Shown here piece after piece: positions 25,196-33,461 of a stretch of DNA of 47,818 bases. Position 1 is the stretch's first letter. Each line of letters begins with the position of its first letter. This DNA is from Candidatus Galloscillospira stercoripullorum (GTDB lineage: Bacteria; Bacillota; Clostridia; Oscillospirales; Oscillospiraceae). The notes beneath the pieces were generated by a model that saw only the letters and a list, made by a program, of their open reading frames with translations, made no database searches and had not been told where the DNA came from. Location: positions 1 to 47,818 of the forward strand of contig DVLB01000114.1 of NCBI GenBank assembly GCA_018715695.1, given 5' to 3'. A program made the position numbers and the translations under genes.

Positions 25196-27517
25196 ATGAC
25201 CATCCGCACCATTTGCAAGCGGGACGGCCGACAGATGCCGTTTTCCGAGGACAAGATCATCCGGGCCATTACCAAGGCCTTCAACGCCACCTACAAGCCC
25301 GGCCGGGAGGAGACCGCCCGGCAGCTCTCGGCCCAGGTGGTGGCCATGCTGGAAGTGGAGGGGGATCAAAACCCCGGCGTGGAGCATATCCAGGACCTGG
25401 TGGAGCGGGTGCTCATGGAGAATGGCTATATCCAGACCGCCAAGGCCTACATCCTCTACCGGGAGGAGCGCAGCCGCGCCCGGGAGATGAATACCCGGCT
25501 CATGAAGACCTATGAGGACATCACCTTCTCGGCGGCCAAGGAGTCCGACCTCAAGCGGGAGAACGCCAACATCGACGGGGACACCGCCATGGGCTCCATG
25601 CTCAAGTTCGGCTCCGAGGGGGCCAAGCAGTTCTACGATATGTTCGTCCTCAATCCTGACCATGCCCGGGCCCATCGGGAGGGGGACATCCACATCCACG
25701 ACCTGGATTTCTACACCCTCACCACCACCTGCTGCCAGATCGACATCATCAAGCTCTTCGAAGGGGGCTTCTCCACGGGCCACGGCACCCTGCGGGAGCC
25801 CAACGACATCTCCTCCTACGCGGCCCTGTGCTGCATCGCCATCCAGTCCAACCAGAACGACCAGCACGGCGGCCAGAGTGTGGTCAACTTCGACTACGGT
25901 ATGGCGGTTGGCGTGCGCAAGACCTTCGTGCGGGTGTACCGGCAAAACCTGGCCCGAGCTCTCATGCTCCTGGCTGGGGTAGAGGACCCGGAGAGCGAGC
26001 TCAAGGGCGTCCTGGAGGGCATCCGGGAGGCCACCGGTCTGCTCCCCACCCTGGAAAACTGCGAGGCCTATCTGGAGGCCGAGCGCGCGGCGCTCTCCCC
26101 CCGCTTTGGTAGCGCAGAGGAAATCGCCAAGGCCCAGCAGTTTGCCCACTACCGGGCGGTGAAGGAGACCGACCGGGCCACCTACCAGGCCATGGAGGCC
26201 CTCATCCACAATCTGAACACCATGCACTCCCGGGCCGGGGCCCAGACCCCCTTCTCCTCCATCAACTACGGCATGGACGTGAGCGCCGAGGGCCGCATGG
26301 TTATGAAGAACATCATGCTGGCCACCGAGGCCGACCTGGGCGACGGCGAGACCCCCATCTTCCCCATCCAGATCTTCCGGGTGAAGGAGGGCGTCAACTA
26401 TAACCCCGGCGAGCCCAACTATGACCTTTTCCAGCTGGCCATGCGCTGCTCGGCCAAGCGGCTTTTCCCCAACTTCAGCTTTATCGACGCCCCCTTCAAC
26501 CTCCAGTACTACGATCCCCAGCGGCCCGAGACCCAGATCGCCTACATGGGCTGCCGTACCCGGGTCATCGGCAACGTATACGACCCCAGCCGGGAGATCT
26601 GCAACGGCCGGGGTAACCTGTCCTTCACCACCATCAACCTGCCCCGGCTGGCTATCAAGGCCAAAGGGGACGTGGGGCTGTTCTTCGAGGGTCTGGACCG
26701 GATGCTGGATCTGTGCGTGGAGCAGCTGCTGGAGCGCTTTGAGATCCAGTGCCGCAAGAAGGTGCGCAACTTCCCCTTCCTGATGGGCCAGGGGGTGTGG
26801 CTGGACAGCGACAAGCTGGGCTGGGACGACGAGATTCGGGAGGTCTTGAAGCACGGCACGCTCTCCGTGGGCTTCATCGGCCTGGCGGAGACCCTCAAGT
26901 GCCTCATCGGAGCCCACCAGGGCGAGAGCGAGAAGGCCCAGGTGCTGGGTCTTGAGATCATCTCCCATATGCGCGCCCGGATGGATGCGGAGAGCGCCAA
27001 GCGCGGCCTCAACTTCTCCCTGCTGGCCACTCCCGCTGAGGGGCTCTCCGGCCGGTTCGTGAAGCTGGACAAGGCCCGCTACGGCGTCATCGAAGGGGTC
27101 ACCGACCGGGACTATTACACCAACTCCTTCCATGTGCCGGTGTACTACCCAATCTCCGCCTATGAAAAGATCCGCATTGAGGCCCCCTACCATGCCCTCA
27201 CCAACGCCGGCCACATCAGCTACATCGAGATGGACGGCGATCCCTCCGACAACCTGGAGGCCTTTGAGAAGGTCATCCGCTGCATGAAGGAGCACGGGAT
27301 CGGCTACGGCAGCGTGAACCACCCGGTGGATCGGGACCAGGTGTGCGGCTTCTCCGGGATCATCGGCGACCAGTGCCCCGGCTGCGGCCGTACCGAGGCA
27401 GACGGCGTGCCCTTCGAGCGTATCCGCCGCATCACCGGCTATCTGGTGGGTACCCTGGACCGGTTCAACAACGCCAAGCGTGCCGAGGAGCACGACCGGG
27501 TGAAGCACTCGGTCTGA
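25196..27517 (+). CDS. nrdD: Anaerobic (class III) ribonucleoside-triphosphate reductase
   Basis: A 773-residue enzyme that reduces NTPs to dNTPs under strict anaerobiosis. An N-terminal ATP-cone (about 3-95) gives allosteric control. The catalytic core follows. The C-terminal region has the zinc site CGF...CPGCG and the glycyl-radical loop RITGYLVGT, where the Gly is activated by NrdG. ATG 25196 places a standard ATP-cone start (MTIRTICKRDGRQMPF). NrdG is encoded next after a short terminator. Together with nrdJ this gives the host two oxygen-independent routes to deoxynucleotides. Confidence 0.97.
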   Translation: MTIRTICKRDGRQMPFSEDKIIRAITKAFNATYKPGREETARQLSAQVVAMLEVEGDQNPGVEHIQDLVERVLMENGYIQTAKAYILYREERSRAREMNTRLMKTYEDITFSAAKESDLKRENANIDGDTAMGSMLKFGSEGAKQFYDMFVLNPDHARAHREGDIHIHDLDFYTLTTTCCQIDIIKLFEGGFSTGHGTLREPNDISSYAALCCIAIQSNQNDQHGGQSVVNFDYGMAVGVRKTFVRVYRQNLARALMLLAGVEDPESELKGVLEGIREATGLLPTLENCEAYLEAERAALSPRFGSAEEIAKAQQFAHYRAVKETDRATYQAMEALIHNLNTMHSRAGAQTPFSSINYGMDVSAEGRMVMKNIMLATEADLGDGETPIFPIQIFRVKEGVNYNPGEPNYDLFQLAMRCSAKRLFPNFSFIDAPFNLQYYDPQRPETQIAYMGCRTRVIGNVYDPSREICNGRGNLSFTTINLPRLAIKAKGDVGLFFEGLDRMLDLCVEQLLERFEIQCRKKVRNFPFLMGQGVWLDSDKLGWDDEIREVLKHGTLSVGFIGLAETLKCLIGAHQGESEKAQVLGLEIISHMRARMDAESAKRGLNFSLLATPAEGLSGRFVKLDKARYGVIEGVTDRDYYTNSFHVPVYYPISAYEKIRIEAPYHALTNAGHISYIEMDGDPSDNLEAFEKVIRCMKEHGIGYGSVNHPVDRDQVCGFSGIIGDQCPGCGRTEADGVPFERIRRITGYLVGTLDRFNNAKRAEEHDRVKHSV

Positions 27518-27532
27518 GCCTGTCCGTCCCCG

Positions 27533-27569
27533 GCGCCCCCGCCCATCCCGGCGGGGGCGCTTTGCCTTT
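27533..27569 (+). terminator. Terminator between nrdD and nrdG
   Basis: Stem gcgcccccgc / gcgggggcgc, then tttgcctttc. It may partly reduce expression of nrdG relative to nrdD. Confidence 0.7.
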
Positions 27570-27610
27570 CCCCCGCACAGGGGAAACATTACATGAGAGG
27601 AGGAGCGGCC

Positions 27611-28138
27611 ATGCGCATTGCTTCCACTGTATCAGACTCCATTGTAGACGGGCCCGGCCTGCGGTTCACCGTCTTTACCCAGGGCTGCCCCCACCACTGC
27701 CCCGGCTGCCACAACCCCGCCACCCACGACCCCTCCGGAGGCCGGGAGGTGGCGGTGGCGGAGCTTGCGGCGCAACTCTCCACCAACCCCCTCACCGAGG
27801 GGCTCACCCTCTCGGGCGGCGAGCCCTTTCTCCAGGCGGCGGAGTGCGCCGTCCTGGCCCGGTACGCCCGGGAAAGGGGCTTGAACGTGTGGACCTATAC
27901 GGGGTATACTTATGAGCAGCTGCTCTCCGGCGCCGTAAAGGACGCGGATGCGCTCCTCGCCCAGACCGACGTACTGGTGGACGGGCCCTTCCTCCTTGCG
28001 GAGAAGTCCTACGCCGCTCTGTTCCGGGGCAGCAGCAACCAGCAGCTCATCGACGTGGCCAAGAGCCGCGCTGCGGGGAAAGCGGTCCTCTGGAGCCGGA
28101 GCGACCCGCTCTCCCACTTCACCGTACCGGAATCCTAA
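27611..28138 (+). CDS. nrdG: Anaerobic ribonucleotide reductase activating protein
   Basis: A 175-residue radical SAM activase. The CxxxCxxC motif is in GCPHHCPGCHN, and TLSGGEP is the SAM-binding loop. It generates the glycyl radical of NrdD in the cytoplasm. ATG 27611 follows gaggagg by 7 bases; ATG 27593 is weaker. It ends 13 bases before the TTG start of the Nudix gene. Confidence 0.95.
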   Translation: MRIASTVSDSIVDGPGLRFTVFTQGCPHHCPGCHNPATHDPSGGREVAVAELAAQLSTNPLTEGLTLSGGEPFLQAAECAVLARYARERGLNVWTYTGYTYEQLLSGAVKDADALLAQTDVLVDGPFLLAEKSYAALFRGSSNQQLIDVAKSRAAGKAVLWSRSDPLSHFTVPES

Positions 28139-28151
28139 GGAGGGCTTTCCC

Positions 28152-28763
28152 TTGACCTTTGATACCCTGAAAAAACGATTTGACGGCTACCGTCCCGGCC
28201 TGCAGGATCTGGACCGCCATTTTGCGGTTCTGGTGCCGGTGGCGGAGACTGCAAAGGGTCTCCAGTTGCTCTTTGAGGTCCGCGCCGATACCCTGGACCG
28301 GCAGCCCGGCGAGGTGTGCTTTCCCGGCGGCAAGGTGGAGCCGGGAGAGACGGCGCAGCAGTGCGCCCTGCGGGAGACCGAGGAGGAGCTGGCCATCCCG
28401 GCAGGTGACGTGGAGGTCCTCGCCCCGCTGGACCGTCTGATCCACTCCTCGGGCTTTCTGCTCCACCCCTTCCTGGCCCGGGTGGACCTGAGCTCCCTCT
28501 CCCCCAGCGCCGCCGAGGTGAAGGAGACCTTCCTGGTTCCCCTGGACTACTTCCTCACCCATCCCCCCATTACCCACAGCTATGATCTGGTGCCCCGGGC
28601 GGAGGGCTTCCCCTACGACCTCATCGGCTTTCCCCAGGGCTACCCCTGGCGGGGGAGCAGCGTAAATGTGCCCATCTACCTGTACGAAGACCATGTGATC
28701 TGGGGGCTCACCGGGCGCATCGTGGAGCATCTGGCTGAGCTGCTGCGGGAGGGAGAACCGTGA
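28152..28763 (+). CDS. Nudix hydrolase, CoA-pyrophosphatase-like
   Basis: A 203-residue protein. The Nudix box spans GKVEPGETAQQCALRETEEEL and coordinates Mg for cleaving a nucleoside-diphosphate-linked substrate. The upstream FPGG and the 200-residue size fit the NUDT7/CoA diphosphatase group. Start is TTG 28152 with aaggagg 8 bases upstream. It overlaps the methyltransferase gene (GTGA). Confidence 0.85.
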   Translation: MTFDTLKKRFDGYRPGLQDLDRHFAVLVPVAETAKGLQLLFEVRADTLDRQPGEVCFPGGKVEPGETAQQCALRETEEELAIPAGDVEVLAPLDRLIHSSGFLLHPFLARVDLSSLSPSAAEVKETFLVPLDYFLTHPPITHSYDLVPRAEGFPYDLIGFPQGYPWRGSSVNVPIYLYEDHVIWGLTGRIVEHLAELLREGEP

Positions 28764-29410
28764 GCGCCTCCGCGGAGCGGCTGGGGCCCTTCCTGCTGCG
28801 GCAGGAGGCGGGCTGCTTCCCCCTGGGGCGGGACAGTCTGCTGCTGGGAGAGTTCGCCACGGTGCGCCGGGGCTGGCGGGTGTGCGACCTGGGCTGCGGC
28901 AGCGGAGTACTCTCCCTGCTCCTACTCGCCCGGGAGAGCACCCTCTCCCTCACCGCTGTGGACCTCTCTCCCGCTGCCGCGGACCTATGCCGCCGGAACT
29001 TTGCGGAAAACGGCCTGGAGGCCCCTGTGCTCACCGGCGACCTTACCGACCCCGCCCTGCTGCCCGCCGGCTCCTTTGACCTGGTGATCTCCAATCCACC
29101 TTACTTCGCCGCTGGCAGTGGCGGCAATGGGGGCGAGGCGCGCATGGAGGGCACCTGCACTCTGGAGTCTCTGTGTGCCGCCGCCGCTCGACTGGTGAAA
29201 AACGGGGGTCGCTTCGCCCTGGTCCACCGGCCAGAACGGCTCGCCGAGCTGCTCGAGGCCCTGCGCTGCCGCGGCCTGGAGCCCAAACGCCTGCGGCTTT
29301 GTCACCACAGTCCCGCCGCCCCCCCTTTCGCCGCTCTGGTGGAGGCGGTGCGCCAGGGCCGGCCGGGGCTGGAGATCTTGCCCCCCTTTCTGGATCGTCC
29401 CGACCCATAA
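28760..29410 (+). CDS. tRNA1(Val) (adenine-37-N6) methyltransferase-like protein
   Basis: A 216-residue SAM-dependent methyltransferase of COG4123 (TrmN6-like). Motif I is VCDLGCGSGVLS, the acidic loop AVDLS, and the catalytic motif NPPYF lies near residue 111. GTG start at 28760 overlaps the previous stop. Followed 30 bases later by rsmI; the same order is common in Firmicutes. Confidence 0.85.
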   Translation: MSASAERLGPFLLRQEAGCFPLGRDSLLLGEFATVRRGWRVCDLGCGSGVLSLLLLARESTLSLTAVDLSPAAADLCRRNFAENGLEAPVLTGDLTDPALLPAGSFDLVISNPPYFAAGSGGNGGEARMEGTCTLESLCAAAARLVKNGGRFALVHRPERLAELLEALRCRGLEPKRLRLCHHSPAAPPFAALVEAVRQGRPGLEILPPFLDRPDP

Positions 29411-29440
29411 GCCACTGAACAAAAGAACGGAGGAGCTGCC

Positions 29441-30271
29441 ATGTCCGGAACCCTCTACCTGGTCCCTACCCCCATCGGCAATCTGGGGGACATCTCCCGC
29501 CGCATAGCGGACACGCTGGAGCAGGCCGACTTCATCGCTGCGGAGGATACCCGCGTCACCCTCAAGCTCTTGAACCACCTAGGGATAAAAAAGCCCATGG
29601 TGAGCTACTACCGCCACAACACCGCCGCAGGGGGTGAGGCAGTGCTCCGCCGTCTGCTCTCCGGGGAGAGCTGTGCCCTGGTCACCGACGCGGGCACCCC
29701 CGCCATCTCCGACCCTGGCGAGGAGTTGGTGGCAGAATGCGTGGCAAGGAGCATTCCGGTGGTGTCTATCCCAGGTCCCTGCGCCCTTATCACCGCCCTG
29801 GCCGCCTCCGGCCTGCCCACCGACCGCTTCACCTTCGAAGGCTTTCTCCCCATGAACAAGAAAAACCGCAGGGAACGGCTCTCTGAGCTGCGCGGGGAGG
29901 GGCGCACCATGCTCTTCTACGAGGCCCCCCACAAGCTCTGCGCCACCCTGGCCGACCTCTCGGAGACCTTCGGGTCCGACCGGCGTATCGCGGTGTGCCG
30001 GGAGCTGACCAAGCTCCACGAGGAGATCCTGCGCACCACCCTGGACCAGGCCGTGGCCCACTATGCCCAGAACCCACCCAAGGGTGAGTTTGTGCTGGTG
30101 GTAGAGGGCTGTCAGGCAGAAAAAACGGAGTCCGTCACCCTCGAGGACGGGGTGCGCCGGGTGCTCGCCCTGCGTGAGGAGGGGCTTTCCCTCAAGGACG
30201 CAACCCGCCAGGCCGCCGCTGAAACCGGCCTGCCTAAGAACGAACTTTATCAGCTGGTTCTGAAAGGATGA
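29441..30271 (+). CDS. rsmI: 16S rRNA (cytidine-1402-2'-O)-methyltransferase
   Basis: A 276-residue tetrapyrrole-methylase-fold enzyme. Diagnostic sequences are LYLVPTPIGNLGDIS at the start, AAEDTRVT, VTDAGTPAISDPG, and FEGFLP. It methylates ribosomal RNA C1402 on the 2'-oxygen. ATG 29441 follows aacggaggagc. Last gene of the nrdG-rsmI stretch before a terminator. Confidence 0.96.
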   Translation: MSGTLYLVPTPIGNLGDISRRIADTLEQADFIAAEDTRVTLKLLNHLGIKKPMVSYYRHNTAAGGEAVLRRLLSGESCALVTDAGTPAISDPGEELVAECVARSIPVVSIPGPCALITALAASGLPTDRFTFEGFLPMNKKNRRERLSELRGEGRTMLFYEAPHKLCATLADLSETFGSDRRIAVCRELTKLHEEILRTTLDQAVAHYAQNPPKGEFVLVVEGCQAEKTESVTLEDGVRRVLALREEGLSLKDATRQAAAETGLPKNELYQLVLKG

Positions 30272-30390
30272 ACCACTCTTCATATTCCTTTTATGGAACA
30301 TAATACCAGAAAATATATTACGTTTCGTATATATTCGACAGGATATTATCGCATCTGATCTCATTCCGTAAATTTTGTAAAAAAATGACA

Positions 30391-30425
30391 AAGAAGCCGG
30401 GCCGCTGAAGCGGCCCGGCTTCTTT
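30391..30425. terminator. Bidirectional terminator, rsmI / abrB
   Basis: A long near-perfect stem (agaagccgggccgct / gcggcccggcttct) is flanked by A-rich and T-rich sides. It serves rsmI (+) and abrB (-). Confidence 0.9.
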
Positions 30426-30438
30426 CAACCTATGTGCT

Positions 30439-30681
30439 TTACTTGCCAAGGAGTTCCCTGACGCAGTTGGCGCACACATTCTTTCCCTTAAAATTGATCA
30501 CATTGGTAGCATCATCGCAAAAAATACAGGCAGGCTGGTACTTTTTCAGTACAATAGTAGCCCCATCCACATAGATCTCCAGAGCATCCTTTTCCGCGAT
30601 GTCAAGGGTGCGGCGCAGCTCAATGGGCAGCACGATCCGCCCCAGCTCATCCACTTTACGCACGATTCCAGTCGATTTCAT
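30439..30681 (-). CDS. AbrB/SpoVT-type transition-state regulator
   Basis: An 80-residue DNA-binding protein with an AbrB swapped-hairpin domain (MKSTGIVRKVDELGRIVLPIELRRTL). The C-terminal half has a CxxC pair at CIFC and another at CANC, a zinc-ribbon-like addition common in clostridial AbrB proteins. Role: regulator of stationary-phase or sporulation genes. Reading is supported by a perfect promoter at 30746-30773. Confidence 0.92.
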   Translation of the reverse strand: MKSTGIVRKVDELGRIVLPIELRRTLDIAEKDALEIYVDGATIVLKKYQPACIFCDDATNVINFKGKNVCANCVRELLGK

Positions 30682-30745
30682 ACTTCACGCTCCTTCCTGT
30701 TGGGCTGTTTCCCAATTTTTCCACAATGTCCTAGAAACTGACACA

Positions 30746-30773
30746 ATTATAACACACAGTAATTTGTTGTCAA
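30746..30773 (-). promoter_or_regulatory. abrB promoter
   Basis: Consensus -35 TTGACA (30773-30768) and -10 TATAAT (30751-30746) with a 16-base spacer on the minus strand. AT-rich surroundings suit an AbrB autoregulated promoter. Confidence 0.85.
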
Positions 30774-30905
30774 TCGGAATTTGGTAAATTAATATTTTCC
30801 AAATTGATTGTTGTCGAAAGAATCGGACATTTGTCACAAAATTTAGGCGGGCATATTTCCCCCGCCGGTTCCATACCCATAGGGAGAGAAACGGAGGGAC
30901 GAGTT

Positions 30906-31499
30906 ATGGCAATGTCGGCGATCTGGACGGGGATGGTAGTGTGCGCCATTGTCTGCGGTCTGCTCACAGGTCAGGGCGAGGCGGTGGCAGCCGCAGCCAT
31001 GGAGGGAGCGGCCGCGGGAGTCGAACTGTGTCTAAGTGTGGCGGGGATGCTGTGTCTGTGGATGGGGGTCATGGAGATCATGACCCGCTCGGGCCTTGCC
31101 CAAGGTCTCTCCCGTCTGCTGGGGCCGGTGCTGCGGCGGCTGTTCCCGGAGTTTGCCCGGGACGGCAAAGTGATGGACGCCATCTCAGCCAATATCTCAG
31201 CCAATATGCTGGGGTTGGGCAACGCGGCCACGCCTCTGGGCATCCGGGCGGCCCGGCAGATGAGCCGCCGCACCCCCGGGGTGGCCTCCGACGCGCTGTG
31301 CATGCTGGTGGTGTGCAACACCGCCTCTCTCCAGCTCATCCCCACCACGGTGGCCTCCCTCCGCTCCGCCGCCGGCAGCGCCGCGCCTTTCGACATTCTG
31401 CCCGCCACCTGGCTCTCTTCCGCCATCTCCGTGTGCGTGGGCATCGGCGCGGTCAGGCTCTTTTCCCGGCTCTGGCCTGACCGGGAGAGGAGGCGGTAA
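30906..31499 (+). CDS. spmA: Spore maturation protein A
   Basis: A 197-residue membrane protein (nucleoside-recognition/SpmA family) with several helices, including ISANISANMLGLGNAATPLG, a family signature. Contributes to spore core dehydration. ATG 30906 follows ggaggg by 7 bases. It is one base ahead of spmB. Confidence 0.92.
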   Translation: MAMSAIWTGMVVCAIVCGLLTGQGEAVAAAAMEGAAAGVELCLSVAGMLCLWMGVMEIMTRSGLAQGLSRLLGPVLRRLFPEFARDGKVMDAISANISANMLGLGNAATPLGIRAARQMSRRTPGVASDALCMLVVCNTASLQLIPTTVASLRSAAGSAAPFDILPATWLSSAISVCVGIGAVRLFSRLWPDRERRR

Positions 31500-31500
31500 G

Positions 31501-32022
31501 ATGGAGCTCTTTTTCACCATGCTCCTGCCCGGCATCATCGCCGTAGTGGCCCTGTGGGGGCTTTGGCGGCGGGTGGACGTGTACGACGCTCTGGTCCAGG
31601 GGGCCGGGGATGGGCTGGGGGTACTCATCAAGATCGTCCCCGCTCTCATCGGTTTGATGACGGCGGTGTATATGCTGCGCGCCTCAGGGGCCCTGGAGCT
31701 GCTCTCCCAGGCCCTCTCTCCCGTTCTCAACGTCCTGGGCGTCCCGCCGGAGACCACGGCGCTGCTGCTGGTGCGCCCAGTGTCGGGGAGCGCGGCCCTT
31801 GGGGTGGGGGCGGAGCTTATCTCCACCTACGGCCCAGACTCCTCCATCGGCCGCACGGTGGCCGTCATGATGGGCTCCACCGAGACCACCTTCTACACCG
31901 TGGCGGTCTACTTCAGCGCCGCCGGGGTATCCCGCACCCGTTACGCCATTCCCGCCGCCCTGTGCGCCGACACGGCGGGCTTTCTGGCAGCTTCCTGGAC
32001 GGTACGGCTGTTCTTCCCCTAA
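31501..32022 (+). CDS. spmB: Spore maturation protein B
   Basis: A 173-residue membrane partner of SpmA, with ALIGLMTAVYMLRASGAL and the VRPVSGSAALG and MGSTETTFYT signatures. The pair is found in spore formers. It starts 1 base after spmA and ends at a strong terminator. Confidence 0.92.
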   Translation: MELFFTMLLPGIIAVVALWGLWRRVDVYDALVQGAGDGLGVLIKIVPALIGLMTAVYMLRASGALELLSQALSPVLNVLGVPPETTALLLVRPVSGSAALGVGAELISTYGPDSSIGRTVAVMMGSTETTFYTVAVYFSAAGVSRTRYAIPAALCADTAGFLAASWTVRLFFP

Positions 32023-32035
32023 ATGGCAAAAAGCA

Positions 32036-32070
32036 GCGGCCCGGTGGGAGTCCCACCGGGCCGCCGGTCT
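32036..32070. terminator. Bidirectional terminator, spmB / homocysteine methyltransferase
   Basis: 13-bp stem gcggcccggtggg / cccaccgggccgc. The minus-strand side has ctttttgcc after the stem, the plus side a weaker cggtctt. Confidence 0.85.
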
Positions 32071-32094
32071 TATATGCATTGATTCGCCCGCTCT

Positions 32095-33300
32095 TTACAA
32101 AATCACCAGGCCGTACTTCCGGCTCATTTCAGCAAGAAATTCCGGCTCCAGGTCCTCGGTGCCGTCCCAGAAGGCCCGGCCCTGGTAGAGCCGCAGAGCC
32201 TTCTCCAAAAGCTCTGGCACGTCGGACCACAGGCACAGGGCGTCCTCTACGGCGTACTGGTAGGCGGCAAAGAGGTCCAGGTCGTCCTCCTCCAGAATGG
32301 CGATTTTCAGCGCTCCCTGGGGAGAACTGTCCTCGGCCTCCAGGATGTCCTCCAGCAGGTCGGGAGAACACTCGATGGTCTCCCCCACATCCACGTCCGG
32401 CGTGATGAACCGGGCCTCCCGCTCGCTGGCACAGGGGATCACATCCTCGTCCTGTTCCCGGGGGACAAAGGGCCCTGGCTTCAGGGCGGAGAGCTTCTCT
32501 CTCAGGGCAGCGATGTCCGCCGCTCCGGTGCCGCAGCAGCCGCCGAAGAGCCGCACGCCCAGCTCGGCGTACCGCTCCACCCAGGCCGCCGGGTCCACCA
32601 TCCCTCTCGCACCTTCCGGCTGGGCCATGAGGGGAATGAGGGCGTAGGGTGCCAGTCTCTCCAGCTGCTCGGCAATGATCTCCGGCTTTGCGCAGTTGAG
32701 CCCGAAGGCCGCTGCTCCCATGCCCTGCATGACGATGAGAGCGGCCAGCACGTCCACGCCGGAGGGCGTCCGCCCCTCCTCGTCACAGTAGAACGTGACC
32801 GCCACCGGCTTGCCCGGGTCGGCCTCGCCGATGGCGAGCAGGGCGGCCCTGGCCTCGGCCATGTCCACCATGGTCTCCACCACATAGAGATCCACCCCCG
32901 CTTCCGCAAGGGCGGCCACCTGGACGCGGTAGTTGTCCACGATCTCCTCAAACCGGCCCCCCCGCACGGCGAATTCCCCCATGCCGCAGGGGGCCAAGTC
33001 CCCCGCCACCAGGGCGCGGCCATGGGCGGCCTCTCTGCTCAGGGCAACCAGGCGGCGGTTATACTCCGCCGCCTCCTTCTCCAGGCCGAAAGCGGCCAGG
33101 GAAGCCGGGTCGGCGCCGAAGGTGGGGGCGGTGAGCACCTGGGCTCCGGCGGCGACGTAGCTGCGCTGGAGCTCCAGCAGCGCCTCCGGGTGCTCCAGGA
33201 CCCAGGCGGGGGTGCAGGAGCCCTCCGGCATATCCCGGCGGTAGAGCTCGGTGCCGGTGGCCCCGTCCAGCAGGATGGGCAGGGGCAAGGGTATGTCCAT
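32095..33300 (-). CDS. Homocysteine S-methyltransferase family protein with C-terminal extension
   Basis: A 401-residue protein. Residues 1-280 form a homocysteine-binding barrel: LDGATGTEL at the start, GLNCAKP and GGCCGT giving the three Cys that bind zinc and activate homocysteine. The last 120 residues are an acidic extension (start about 285) with the RLYQGRAFWDGTEDL and KYGLVIL segments. This recalls the opening of the pterin domain in MetH but is too short to be one. It could make methionine from a methyl donor, possibly with a separate partner. No S-box or T-box upstream is visible. Confidence 0.82.
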   Translation of the reverse strand: MDIPLPLPILLDGATGTELYRRDMPEGSCTPAWVLEHPEALLELQRSYVAAGAQVLTAPTFGADPASLAAFGLEKEAAEYNRRLVALSREAAHGRALVAGDLAPCGMGEFAVRGGRFEEIVDNYRVQVAALAEAGVDLYVVETMVDMAEARAALLAIGEADPGKPVAVTFYCDEEGRTPSGVDVLAALIVMQGMGAAAFGLNCAKPEIIAEQLERLAPYALIPLMAQPEGARGMVDPAAWVERYAELGVRLFGGCCGTGAADIAALREKLSALKPGPFVPREQDEDVIPCASEREARFITPDVDVGETIECSPDLLEDILEAEDSSPQGALKIAILEEDDLDLFAAYQYAVEDALCLWSDVPELLEKALRLYQGRAFWDGTEDLEPEFLAEMSRKYGLVIL

Positions 33301-33417
33301 GGATCAGTTCCTCCTCATGTGGTAAAGAGCAGTGCTCAAATTGGGGTTAGTATATCACTGCCCTGCCGGAAAAAGCAAGAGGGCGGCGGGATTTTATCGT
33401 TTCTTTCCCATTTCGGC

Positions 33418-33452
33418 AAAAAACGGGCCGCCCGGCCCATACCGGACGGCCC
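33418..33452 (-). terminator. argS terminator
   Basis: On the minus strand gggccgtccgg / ccgggcggccc is followed by gttttttgcc. Confidence 0.85.
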
Positions 33453-33461
33453 GCAGCGTAT

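Noticed and set aside
24926-27589. 887-codon minus-strand open frame opposite nrdD
   Set aside because: Mirror of the nrdD coding bias; no motif, and it crosses two terminators.
33301-33461. SAM riboswitch or T-box before the homocysteine methyltransferase
   Set aside because: No conserved core or paired terminator fold found in the short upstream region.
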